Positions 25,875 through 34,744 of a stretch of DNA of 64,000 nucleotides are shown here, in pieces (position 1 is the first letter of the stretch; the number at the start of each line of letters is the position of its first letter). The translations under genes and the position numbers were made by a program. The DNA comes from Chloroflexota bacterium (GTDB lineage: Bacteria; Chloroflexota; Anaerolineae; UBA4142), in assembly GCA_016208315.1 (NCBI GenBank), contig JACQYF010000146.1, forward strand, positions 1-64,000, given 5' to 3'. The notes beneath the pieces were generated by a model, which had not been told where the DNA came from, did not search any database, and worked only from the letters and a program-made list of their open reading frames with translations.

Positions 25875-26817
25875 ATTCACCTCACCGCAAACGCTCGACG
25901 ATGCGCTGAAATTGTGGCACACGGACGCGCGCTGGTTCGCGGGCGGGACCGATCTCGTACCCGAGTTGAAAACCGAACTCGCCAAGCCCACGCGCTTGGT
26001 CAATGTCAAAGGAATTGCGGATCTGTACGGCATCGCGGAAACGCCGAGCGGGTTGCGGATTGGCGCGCTGATGACGTTGACCGAAATCGCCGAGAGTGTG
26101 ATGGTGCGCGAACGGTGCCGCGCGGTAGCCGAATCTTGCGCGTTTGCCGCGACGCCGCAGTTACGCCACGTCGCGACGATTGGCGGAAACTTGGCGCAGG
26201 ACTCGCGCTGCCAGTATTATCGCGGCGCGTTCCGCTGCTGGCTCAAGGGCGGCGACGTGTGCTATATGCGTGAGGGCGAAAACCGCGAGGCCGCCGTTGG
26301 CGGCTATCACGATTGCGTTCACGTCCATCCGTCCGACCCCGCCGTCGCGCTCGTCGCGCTCGACGCTAAGATCGCGGTGCGCGGCAGAAACGGAACGCGC
26401 GAGATCGCGGCGGCGGAATTTTTCCATACGCCCGCGAGCGGCGATCGCCGCCTGAACAACCTTCAGCCCGACGAATTAATTACTAATCTCCAATTACCCA
26501 ATTTCCAGAATTCGCGCAGCAATTTTCTCAAGACGATGGACCGCGCCGTCTGGGCTTTTGCGCTGGTGAGCGCGGCCGTGCGGCTCGATCTCGACGGAGC
26601 AAAGGTTCGCGCCGCGCGCATCGTCTTGGGGGGCGTCGCGCCGATTCCCTGGCGCGAAGAGCGCGCGGAAAAAGTCCTGATTGGCCAGGAGCCGACTGAG
26701 GAATTGGCGGCGCGTGCCGCGGCCCAAGTGCTGCAATCCGCCGAGCCGCTCGCGCACAATGCGTATAAACTTCGGTTGGCGCGCGCGTTGGTCAAGCGAG
26801 GCATACTGCGTGGATGA
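25864..26817 (+). CDS. Molybdenum hydroxylase FAD-binding subunit with Cys-rich loop
   Basis: FAGGTDLVPELK, TIGGNLAQDSRCQYYRGAFRCWLKGGDVC...HDC. Confidence 0.9.
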   Translation: MPFEFTSPQTLDDALKLWHTDARWFAGGTDLVPELKTELAKPTRLVNVKGIADLYGIAETPSGLRIGALMTLTEIAESVMVRERCRAVAESCAFAATPQLRHVATIGGNLAQDSRCQYYRGAFRCWLKGGDVCYMREGENREAAVGGYHDCVHVHPSDPAVALVALDAKIAVRGRNGTREIAAAEFFHTPASGDRRLNNLQPDELITNLQLPNFQNSRSNFLKTMDRAVWAFALVSAAVRLDLDGAKVRAARIVLGGVAPIPWREERAEKVLIGQEPTEELAARAAAQVLQSAEPLAHNAYKLRLARALVKRGILRG

Positions 26818-27319
26818 TCGCGCCCGCTGGAATGAGCGCTATCGCGCCGGCCACGGTTCGGGCGAACCGAACGCGCGCTTGCGCCAATATCGCCATTTGC
26901 TTCGGCCCTGGCTGGCGCTCGACCTGGCAGGCGGGGCGGGCCGTAACGCGGCGCTGCTGGCGGGTTGGACAGTGATCCTGGCGGACATTTCGGATGAAGC
27001 ATTGGCACACGCGCCGGGTCTATGTGTGTTGGTCAAATCACCCGCGCTGCCGTTTCGGGCCGAGTCATTCGATACGATCCTGTGTACCTACTTTCTGGAT
27101 CCGCAGGTGGATTTCGCGGCGCTGCTCAAGCCGCGCGGAACCTTGTTCTTCGAGACCTACACAACTGCCGACGCCAAGTATCGTCCCGATTTTCCGTCGG
27201 CGTATCGCCTCGATCCAAAGCAACACTCCACGTTGTTCCGCGGTTTGGCGACGATCCTGTGGGAAGAGCATGACGATGGCACCCGCGTGTATGGGACCTT
27301 TATCGGTCGCAAAGTCTAG
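26810..27319 (+). CDS. SAM-dependent methyltransferase (class I-like), GTG start
   Basis: ALDLAGGAGRNAALLA motif I; DTILCTYFLDP; overlaps the preceding gene. Confidence 0.7.
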   Translation: MDDRARWNERYRAGHGSGEPNARLRQYRHLLRPWLALDLAGGAGRNAALLAGWTVILADISDEALAHAPGLCVLVKSPALPFRAESFDTILCTYFLDPQVDFAALLKPRGTLFFETYTTADAKYRPDFPSAYRLDPKQHSTLFRGLATILWEEHDDGTRVYGTFIGRKV

Positions 27320-27451
27320 GTTGGCAAATTTTCGGCTCCAATTATACTCCAGGCAACGCGCCAAACAAGAGGCATTGGCTCCAATGCTATGCCGCAGCTC
27401 TGGAAATGGTCAAAAGTTCGTCCGTCTTGTGGATTTGTTGATGGGTAACCC

Positions 27452-27480
27452 TTGACTAATCCTGAGAAAAAGGGTATGCT
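27452..27480 (+). promoter_or_regulatory. Putative promoter TTGACT-N17-TATGCT upstream of LacI-type regulator
   Basis: Hexamers and spacing read directly; followed by CTGAAAAG(27485)...CTTTTCAG(27511) inverted repeat. Confidence 0.6.
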
Positions 27481-27530
27481 GATTCTGAAAAGTTTCAAAA
27501 TCTTTCCTCTCTTTTCAGAAAGAGCCACCG

Positions 27531-28583
27531 GTGAGCGAAAAACCCCGCCCAAATTTGCTCGATGTGGCGCGCCATGCCGGCGTATCTCCCGCAACCGTTT
27601 CACGCGTGCTGAACCATACGGCGCCCGTGCGCGCGAGTATCAGGGAGCGTGTCCTTGCATCCGTCAACTTGCTTCGCTACGAACCGCTTGCCACTCGCGC
27701 GGTTTCCCCCTCTGCCATCAGCACGATTGCGCTCGTGCTGCCCGATATACTCAACCCGTTCTTTACCGAAATCGTCCGCGGCGTGCAGGACCAGGCCGAA
27801 GTAGATCGCTTTATGCTCTTGTTGTTCGATACGGGCGAGGACCCGAATCGAGAGCGGCAAGCGCTGCAAATGTTGCTCCACCGATCGGTCAGCGGCATCA
27901 TCGTGTGCGCCTCGCGACTGCCGAGTCCAGAGCTGATCGCGATCCGCGCTCGCCAAAAAATCCCGATGGTCGTCGTCAATCGCAAGATTGACGATCCTGA
28001 GATGCCCTGCATCTTGCTCGATTTCGAGACCGGCGCTTATCGCGCCGCGCGCCATTTGCTCGATCTGCACCATACGCGCATCGGCTATTTCAAAGGTCCG
28101 GTCACATCCGAACCATCGCTGGCGCGTCGCCGCGGGGTTGAGAAAGCGCTCGGCGAGGCCGGTTTGGTATTGCGCCCCGAGTGCTGTCCCGCAAGTTTTC
28201 CAAATGTGGATGGTGGCTTTCAAGCGATGAGCACGCTCCTGGCCTTGCCGCCGACCGACCGGCCGACCGCCGTCATCGCGTATAACGACATGATGGCTCT
28301 CGGCGCGCTCCATGCCACTCGCGCCCACCATCTGCGTGTGCCGGAAGATATTTCCATCGTCGGCTTTGACGATATTGCGATGGCCGCGCACACGAATCCG
28401 CCGCTCACGACTGTGTCGCAACCCAAGCATCGCATGGGACAGTTGGCAATGAAAATCCTGGGTGGCCTGATCCGCGGACAAACTTTTCTGGGAGATGGAT
28501 ATACCATGTTGGAAAGCTCTTTGGTAGTTCGAGAATCTACGGGCCCCGCGCCGAGCGCATCGGGCTGTGGGGGAGCCGCATGA
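27531..28583 (+). CDS. LacI-family transcriptional regulator
   Basis: LLDVARHAGVSPATVSRVLNHTAPVRASIRERV HTH; sugar-binding core. Confidence 0.95.
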   Translation: MSEKPRPNLLDVARHAGVSPATVSRVLNHTAPVRASIRERVLASVNLLRYEPLATRAVSPSAISTIALVLPDILNPFFTEIVRGVQDQAEVDRFMLLLFDTGEDPNRERQALQMLLHRSVSGIIVCASRLPSPELIAIRARQKIPMVVVNRKIDDPEMPCILLDFETGAYRAARHLLDLHHTRIGYFKGPVTSEPSLARRRGVEKALGEAGLVLRPECCPASFPNVDGGFQAMSTLLALPPTDRPTAVIAYNDMMALGALHATRAHHLRVPEDISIVGFDDIAMAAHTNPPLTTVSQPKHRMGQLAMKILGGLIRGQTFLGDGYTMLESSLVVRESTGPAPSASGCGGAA

Positions 28584-29644
28584 TGACGCCGTGGGAACGT
28601 TTTGCGACGGTCGCGCGCGGTGGTCAAGCAGACCGCGTGCCGGTCGCACTGATCGTAGATAGCCCGTGGCTGCCCGGTTACGCGGACATTGACACGCTCG
28701 ACTACTTTCTCCGCGAGGATGAATGGCTGCGGATTAATCTTGCGCTCCTCGACCGATTCCCCGAGGTCGCGTGGATTCCCGGCTTTTGGATCGAGTATGG
28801 GATGGCCGCGGAGCCGTCCGCATTTGGCGCGCGCGTTCAGTGGAATCACGATTCGCCGCCTTCGATTGAGGCCGCGCCCGGCGGTTTGGCGGCGCTCGTC
28901 AATCTCGATCCGCCGAATCCCCAGGAGCATGGCTTGATGCCGCTCGTGTTGCAGCGCTATGCCGATGCCGAAAAGCGACTGGGTCTCGAGATCAAGATGG
29001 TCGCGGCGCGCGGACCGATGGCTATCGGCAGTTGGGTAGTCGGCGCTGCCGATTTTCTGCTCGGCCTGATGACGGAACCGGAAGCCAGTCACCGGTTCAT
29101 GGACATATTGACGACGACGATCATCGCGTGGCTTAAAGCGCAGTTGGCCGCGCTGCGCGCGCCGGAAGGCATCATGCTGCTCGACGATATTGTCGGCATG
29201 GTGTCGCCGCAGACATTTGAGGAGTTTGTCCGTCCCTACTACACGCGCATCTTTGCCGCCTTTCCCGGTCTCATCAAGGTCTATCACAACGATACGCCCT
29301 GCCCAAAGCTGGTTGAGCCGATTGCCACCCTCGGCTTTGACGTGTTCAATTTCAGCCACACGATGGACATTGCGACCGTGCAGGCGCGGATGCCCAACAT
29401 CGCGCTCATGGGCAACGTACCGCCGCTTGATCTGATGGTGCGCGGGACGCCGGAGCAGGTGGAGCAATGGGCGCGCGAGTGCATCCAAAAGACCGGCGGG
29501 CGCGGCTTGATTCTCTCCGCGGGTGGCGGCGCAAGCCCCGGTACGCGCGCCGAATGCATTGACGCGCTCGTCGCGGCGCGCACAGGGGCGATTGAAATCG
29601 CGGCGACACGAACGCAAAGTCGGCCTCCGCCGACTAGGATTTAG
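28580..29644 (+). CDS. URO-D (uroporphyrinogen decarboxylase/MtaA) family protein
   Basis: MTPWERFATVARGGQADRVPVALI N-terminus; KVYHNDTPC; NIALMGNVPPLDLMVRGTPEQV. Confidence 0.85.
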   Translation: MMTPWERFATVARGGQADRVPVALIVDSPWLPGYADIDTLDYFLREDEWLRINLALLDRFPEVAWIPGFWIEYGMAAEPSAFGARVQWNHDSPPSIEAAPGGLAALVNLDPPNPQEHGLMPLVLQRYADAEKRLGLEIKMVAARGPMAIGSWVVGAADFLLGLMTEPEASHRFMDILTTTIIAWLKAQLAALRAPEGIMLLDDIVGMVSPQTFEEFVRPYYTRIFAAFPGLIKVYHNDTPCPKLVEPIATLGFDVFNFSHTMDIATVQARMPNIALMGNVPPLDLMVRGTPEQVEQWARECIQKTGGRGLILSAGGGASPGTRAECIDALVAARTGAIEIAATRTQSRPPPTRI

Positions 29645-29718
29645 TCCACGAAGGTGGACTTGGCGTTCGTGTTGCCGCGACCCCACCGAGGTGGCGACCT
29701 CGGTCGTCGGTCGCCCGG
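29598..29718. repeat. Multi-hairpin element family 'GTCGGCC-GCCGAC / GTCCACGAAGGTGGAC' (copy 1)
   Basis: aaagtcggcctccgccgactaggatttagtccacgaaggtggacttggcg...cgaccgaggtggcgacctcggtcg; overlaps the URO-D C-terminus. Confidence 0.8.
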
Positions 29719-29743
29719 AATTACCGTGGAGGAGCACTTGATC

Positions 29744-30181
29744 ATGTTGCAACCCAAATTCGTATTTAGCACCCAAGACACCGTCCGCTATCGTTTCCCG
29801 ACCCACGTCAACGACCTGGTGATGGACCGCGCCGAGGCCGACACGTCCGAAGTGTTCGTCGTCGTGCTCGAACCGGGTGAAGCGCCGCCGCTCCATGTTC
29901 ACCATGACGCCGAGCAAATCTTTTACGTGATCGAGGGCACGGGCCGATTGGAAATCGGCGAAGAATTGAAATCCTACGGTGTCAAATCAGGCGACGTGGT
30001 GCGGATTCCGCCTCACACTTTTCATCGCATCCACTGCACCAGCCCCAAAGCGCTGCGCTACCTCAGCGTGGATTGCTTCGTCGGCGGCAAGCCGCAAGCC
30101 GAGCCGACGTGGGACAGCCATGTGCGGGAGATTTGTAGGATCAATGGGTGGGAGTACGACAAAGTAAAACGTGAAACGTAA
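29744..30181 (+). CDS. Cupin-domain protein
   Basis: VVLEPGEAPPLHVHHDAEQIFYVIEGTGRLEIG...GDVVRIPPHTFHRI. Confidence 0.9.
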   Translation: MLQPKFVFSTQDTVRYRFPTHVNDLVMDRAEADTSEVFVVVLEPGEAPPLHVHHDAEQIFYVIEGTGRLEIGEELKSYGVKSGDVVRIPPHTFHRIHCTSPKALRYLSVDCFVGGKPQAEPTWDSHVREICRINGWEYDKVKRET

Positions 30182-30241
30182 AACGTAAAACGCAATGACC
30201 ACGGTGAGAGCATTTTACGTTTTACGCTTTACGTTTTACTC
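30162..30241. repeat. Stutter palindrome, unit ~ gtaaaac (taaaacg)
   Basis: gtaaaacgtgaaacgtaaaacgtaaaacg...cattttacgttttacgctttacgttttact. Confidence 0.88.
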
Positions 30242-30251
30242 TGGACAAACC

Positions 30252-31427
30252 ATGTCAATCAATTTCACTACACTACTCGAACAATACCGCTCCGAACTGC
30301 TCGACCGCACGATTCCATTCTGGCTCAAATACGGCCTGGATTGGAAGAATGGCGGCATCAATACTGGCATCGCCGATGAGGGCGAGGTGCTGAGCACCGA
30401 CAAGTACATGTGGTCGCAGCTACGCGCAATATTTACTTTTTCCGCACTCTATAATAGAATCGAGCGGCGGAAAGAATGGCTCGACGTTGCCGAGCAGATC
30501 TTTGACTTTACCAAACGATGCGGGCGTGATGAGGATGGATGCTGGGTATTCCTCGTAGACAAAGATGGCAAGCAGTTACAGGGCGCGACCAGCATCTACG
30601 CCGATGCGTTTGCCATTTACGGGTTCACCGAACTAGCCAAGGCCACCGGCAATCCAGAAGCGGTTCGCTTGGCGCGCGAAACGTATTTGAATGTGTCCAC
30701 GCGCTTGGCATCTCCCGGATCGTATCCAACGGCGCCGCATCCGATTCCCGTCGGACTGAAAGCGCACGGCGTCGCCATGACCTTTGCGCTCGTTTTTGAC
30801 GAACTGGGTCACTACCTCGACGACCCGACGATCAAGCATGCCGCGCTCGATCACGCCAATCAGGTGATGACGGTCTTTTTGCGACCAGAACGGCAGCGGC
30901 TCTACGAATTCATGAGATTGGATGATTCGTTACTAGAGCTTGCTCCTGGTCGCACGGTGAATCCGGGGCACGTCGTCGAATCCATGTGGTTCATGATCCA
31001 CATCTACCAACGGCTCGGCAACCAAGCGCGCATCCGGCAAGCCATTGACGCGATCAAGTGGCATATCGAGTTTGGATGGGATGACGAATTCGGCGGAATT
31101 TTCCTGGCGCGGGACGCAGAAGGATCGCGGTGGGAAAAGATTGCCGACACCAAGATTTGGTGGCCGCACACGGAAGCGCTTTACGCGCTGCTGCTGGCGT
31201 ACTCGATCTCGAAAGAGCAATGGTGCCTGGACTGGTTCGAACGGGTACACGATTATGCCTTTAGCCACTTTCCGGTTCCACAATATGGCGAGTGGATTCA
31301 GAATCTCGATCGCCAAGGGAACAAACTCGACGCGACGGTCGGCCTGCCCGTGAAAGACCCGTTCCATTTGGCGCGAGCGCTGGTCAATTGTATCGGTGTA
31401 TTGGAACCATTGGCAAAAATTCAGTAA
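30252..31427 (+). CDS. N-acylglucosamine 2-epimerase (AGE)-family protein
   Basis: FWLKYGLDWKNGGINTGI...KYMWSQLRAIFTFS...IYADAFAIYGFTELA...NPGHVVESMWFMI...KIWWPHTEALYALL. Confidence 0.9.
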   Translation: MSINFTTLLEQYRSELLDRTIPFWLKYGLDWKNGGINTGIADEGEVLSTDKYMWSQLRAIFTFSALYNRIERRKEWLDVAEQIFDFTKRCGRDEDGCWVFLVDKDGKQLQGATSIYADAFAIYGFTELAKATGNPEAVRLARETYLNVSTRLASPGSYPTAPHPIPVGLKAHGVAMTFALVFDELGHYLDDPTIKHAALDHANQVMTVFLRPERQRLYEFMRLDDSLLELAPGRTVNPGHVVESMWFMIHIYQRLGNQARIRQAIDAIKWHIEFGWDDEFGGIFLARDAEGSRWEKIADTKIWWPHTEALYALLLAYSISKEQWCLDWFERVHDYAFSHFPVPQYGEWIQNLDRQGNKLDATVGLPVKDPFHLARALVNCIGVLEPLAKIQ

Positions 31428-31535
31428 AGGTTCTCGACTCGAAAGGAGGTGAAGCCGCAATACGTAATACGCAGTACGTAGTACGTAACGTTTCGACCAT
31501 CAATTGTGCGACTCTCGAAGAGGAGGAATGGTACG

Positions 31536-33629
31536 ATGAACGACAGAATCAAATGGTTCGTGCGGTTGGCGAGCATCGTCCTCGTATTGACAGTGTTCGT
31601 CGCCGCGTGCGCTCCTGCGCCAACTCCGGTGCCGCCGACGGCTGTGCCACAACCGACGGCGGTCCCCGCGACCAAAGCTCCGGAGCCGACCAAGGCGCCC
31701 GAGCCCACCAAGGCCCCGGTAGCCACGACCGCCCCGGCGACGACTGTACCGGCGACGACGGCTCCAACCGCGGCGCCTGCCGCCAAGTACAAGGAATCGC
31801 CGCTGCTCGCCGATCAAGTGAAAGCCGGCAAGCTGCCGCCCGTTGATCAACGCCTGCCCAAGAACCCGCTCGTCATTCCCGGCGATGAAGTTGGGACCTA
31901 CGGCGGCGTGTGGCGCCGCGGCTTTACCGGTCCATCCGATTTTAACGGCGTCAATCGCGTGATCTACGACGCGCTTGTCCGCTTTTCGCCCGATGGCGGC
32001 AAAGTGGATATGAAATACGCCGAGAGCGTCACGTCCTCGGCCGATTTCAAAACGTGGACCGTGAAACTGCGCGAAGGCAGCAAGTGGTCCGACGGCGCGC
32101 CGTTCACGACCGACGACATCATGTTCTGGTACAAAGACGTCCTCTTGAACAAGGACTTGACGCCTTCGGTTCCCGCGTGGATGCAGAACAAGGACAAGTC
32201 TACGGCGGAAGTCAAAGCCGTTGACGCCGTGACCGTGCAGTGGATCTACAAAGAGCCGAACACGACCTTCTTGCTCGAGCTCGCGAACAAGGACTGGGGT
32301 GATCGCAACGTTCCGGTTCACCTGCCGTCCAAATACCTGAAGCAGTTCCACGCCTCGTATGCCAACAAGGCCGACCTCGACAAGATGGTCGCGGATGCCA
32401 AGTTCAAGACCTGGGGCGAGTTGTTCCTCGACAAAGTCAGCCCGTTCAACACTCCAGACCGCCCCGGTATGGCGGCGTGGATCGCCTCGAACCGCATCAG
32501 CGATCAAGTGTTCATCCTCAAGCGCAACCCGTACTTTGTCGGCGTGGACAAGGACGGCCAACAACTGCCGTACTTTGACGAAGTGCAACTGAAATTCTTC
32601 GCCGACACTCAATCGTTGAACCTGGCAGCCATCGCGGGCGAACTCGACCAGCAGGAGCGCCACATCGCTCTGGCAAACTTCCCTGTGTTGAAAGAGAACG
32701 AGCAGAAGCAGGGCAAGTACAAAGTCTCGCTCTGGTCGTCGCTCGGCGGCGCGGACGCCGATGTGACGATCAATCAGACCTATGCCAAGGATCCTGACCT
32801 CGGCAAAGTGCTCGCGAACAAGGATTTCCGCATCGCGATGTCGGTCGCGATCAACCGCAAGCAGATTCAGGAATCGGTCTTTCTCGGAACGGGCGAACCG
32901 CGTCAGCCCGTCGCGAAGAAGGGCCACCCGTACTATCCCGGCGATGACTACGCTTACAAGTACACCGAGTACAATCCAACCCTCGCCGGTCAGATGTTAG
33001 ACAAGATCGGGTTAGACAAAAAGGACGCGGAAGGTTTCCGCCTGATGGCGAATGGCAAGCGCGTCACGGTCGAACTCTCGGTCATCCAGGCGTTGGGCTT
33101 TGGTCCCGACTCGGCGCAGTTAATCGCCAAGGACTGGGAGAAGGTCGGCATCAAGACCAACGTCCAGATCCGCGAGCGCGCGCTGCACTTTTCGCTGCGT
33201 GAATCGAACGACCTGCAAGCCGAAGTTTGGAATCAGGATACTGCGGGCTTTCCGTTCACGGGCGCGACCAAGTACGATGTCCGCAGCGGCATCTACGGCA
33301 ACACGACGTATGGTCCGCGCTGGTACGATTGGTACCGCACCAACGGCAAGGAAGGCGTCGAACCGCCGGCTTACATCAAACAACTCGTCGAACTAGCCGA
33401 CAAAGCCAAGACGGTGAGCGCCGACGAGCAAGCCAAGGTCGCCCAGGAAATGTTCAAGATCTGGGTGGACAACATGGTCGAAATCGGCACCGTGGGCTTG
33501 ACGGCCATTGACCAAGGTGTCGCGGTGGTCAACGTGAATCTTCGCAACATCCCAACCACTGTGACGAAAGACTGGCCGCTGCGCACGCCCGGCAATCTGC
33601 GACCCGAAGTGTGGTACTATAAGAAGTAA
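31536..33629 (+). CDS. Extracellular solute-binding lipoprotein, family 5 (Dpp/Opp type)
   Basis: Lipobox VFVAACAP; EPTKAPEPTKAP linker; KWSDGAPFTTDDIMFWYKD motif. Confidence 0.93.
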   Translation: MNDRIKWFVRLASIVLVLTVFVAACAPAPTPVPPTAVPQPTAVPATKAPEPTKAPEPTKAPVATTAPATTVPATTAPTAAPAAKYKESPLLADQVKAGKLPPVDQRLPKNPLVIPGDEVGTYGGVWRRGFTGPSDFNGVNRVIYDALVRFSPDGGKVDMKYAESVTSSADFKTWTVKLREGSKWSDGAPFTTDDIMFWYKDVLLNKDLTPSVPAWMQNKDKSTAEVKAVDAVTVQWIYKEPNTTFLLELANKDWGDRNVPVHLPSKYLKQFHASYANKADLDKMVADAKFKTWGELFLDKVSPFNTPDRPGMAAWIASNRISDQVFILKRNPYFVGVDKDGQQLPYFDEVQLKFFADTQSLNLAAIAGELDQQERHIALANFPVLKENEQKQGKYKVSLWSSLGGADADVTINQTYAKDPDLGKVLANKDFRIAMSVAINRKQIQESVFLGTGEPRQPVAKKGHPYYPGDDYAYKYTEYNPTLAGQMLDKIGLDKKDAEGFRLMANGKRVTVELSVIQALGFGPDSAQLIAKDWEKVGIKTNVQIRERALHFSLRESNDLQAEVWNQDTAGFPFTGATKYDVRSGIYGNTTYGPRWYDWYRTNGKEGVEPPAYIKQLVELADKAKTVSADEQAKVAQEMFKIWVDNMVEIGTVGLTAIDQGVAVVNVNLRNIPTTVTKDWPLRTPGNLRPEVWYYKK

Positions 33630-33633
33630 GTCG

Positions 33634-33739
33634 TAGATAGGTAAACAGGGAAACAGGTACACAGGGAAACAAGGAGACAAGGAAACTCTGTGTACCTGTC
33701 TACCTGTGTACCTGTCTACCTGTTTACTTGTTTCACTTG
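33634..33739. repeat. Stutter palindrome, unit ~ acaggt(a)
   Basis: gtaaacagggaaacaggtacacagggaaacaaggagacaagg...tgtacctgtctacctgtgtacctgtctacctgtttacttgtttc. Confidence 0.85.
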
Positions 33740-33751
33740 GGAGATTGAAGT

Positions 33752-34741
33752 ATGCTCCGATTCATCATTCAGCGTCTGCTGCTCCTGCCGGTCCTGCTGC
33801 TGCTCTTTTCGGTAGTTGTCTTTTGGCTCGTCCAAGCGCCGGCGGGCGACTTTTTGACCAGTTATGTTGCCAACATCGCTTCGAGTGGTTCGTCTATCGG
33901 CGCGGATCAGGTCGAAGCCCTCAAGCGGCAATTCGGACTGGATCAACCGGGTTATATGCAGTATCTCCGTTGGATGGAGAGTCTGTCCAAAGGAGACTTG
34001 GGGCTATCGCTCGAGTATCAGCGCCCAAACACCGAGTTGATCGGCGAGCGGCTTTTGCTGACCGTGTTCCTCGCGCTCTTTGCGTTCGCCATCACTTGGG
34101 CCGTCGCGATTCCGGCGGGGGTTTATTCCGCGACCCATCAGAACTCGCTGCTGGATTATTTTTTCACCATGCTCAACTATGTCGGCGTGGCGACGCCCAA
34201 CTTTATGCTGGCCCTGATCTTGATGTGGCTGGCATTTTCGTATCTGGGCTTGAGTGTGACTGGGCTTTTTTCCCCGGAATATATCCAAGCGCCATGGAGT
34301 ATGGAGCGCCTGATTGACCTGCTCCAGCACATTTGGCTGCCTGCGATCGTGCTTGGCATTGCGGGCACCGCGCGCTTGACGCGCGTGATGCGCGCCAATC
34401 TGCTGGACGAACTCAACAAACCCTACGTCGTCACCGCGCGCGCCAAGGGCCTGTCGGAATGGCGTTTGATTTTCAAATACCCCGTCCGACTGGCGCTGAA
34501 TCCTTTGGTAAGTACGATCGGCTGGTATCTGCCCCAGCTTTTTTCCGGCAGCTTGATCGTGGCGACCGTGATGAATCTCCCGAACATCGGCCCGCTCTTG
34601 CTGCGCTCGCTGATTCAGCAAGACATGTACCTGGCCGGGAGCATTTTGTTGATCTATTGTTTGCTGACGATTGTGGGAACGTTGATTTCCGATATTTTGC
34701 TAGCTTGGCTCGATCCGCGTATTCGTATGGAAGGCGCATAA
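33752..34741 (+). CDS. ABC transporter permease (DppB-like)
   Basis: MLRFIIQRLLLLPVLLLLFSVVVFWL; TARAKGLSEWRLIFKYPVRLALNPLV. Confidence 0.93.
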   Translation: MLRFIIQRLLLLPVLLLLFSVVVFWLVQAPAGDFLTSYVANIASSGSSIGADQVEALKRQFGLDQPGYMQYLRWMESLSKGDLGLSLEYQRPNTELIGERLLLTVFLALFAFAITWAVAIPAGVYSATHQNSLLDYFFTMLNYVGVATPNFMLALILMWLAFSYLGLSVTGLFSPEYIQAPWSMERLIDLLQHIWLPAIVLGIAGTARLTRVMRANLLDELNKPYVVTARAKGLSEWRLIFKYPVRLALNPLVSTIGWYLPQLFSGSLIVATVMNLPNIGPLLLRSLIQQDMYLAGSILLIYCLLTIVGTLISDILLAWLDPRIRMEGA

Positions 34742-34744
34742 CCT

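Noticed and set aside
27320-27451. Possible small gene or riboswitch in the gap upstream of the LacI regulator
   Set aside because: No supported ORF (27316..27603 minus and 27452..27991 plus frames look non-coding) and no riboswitch class recognised.
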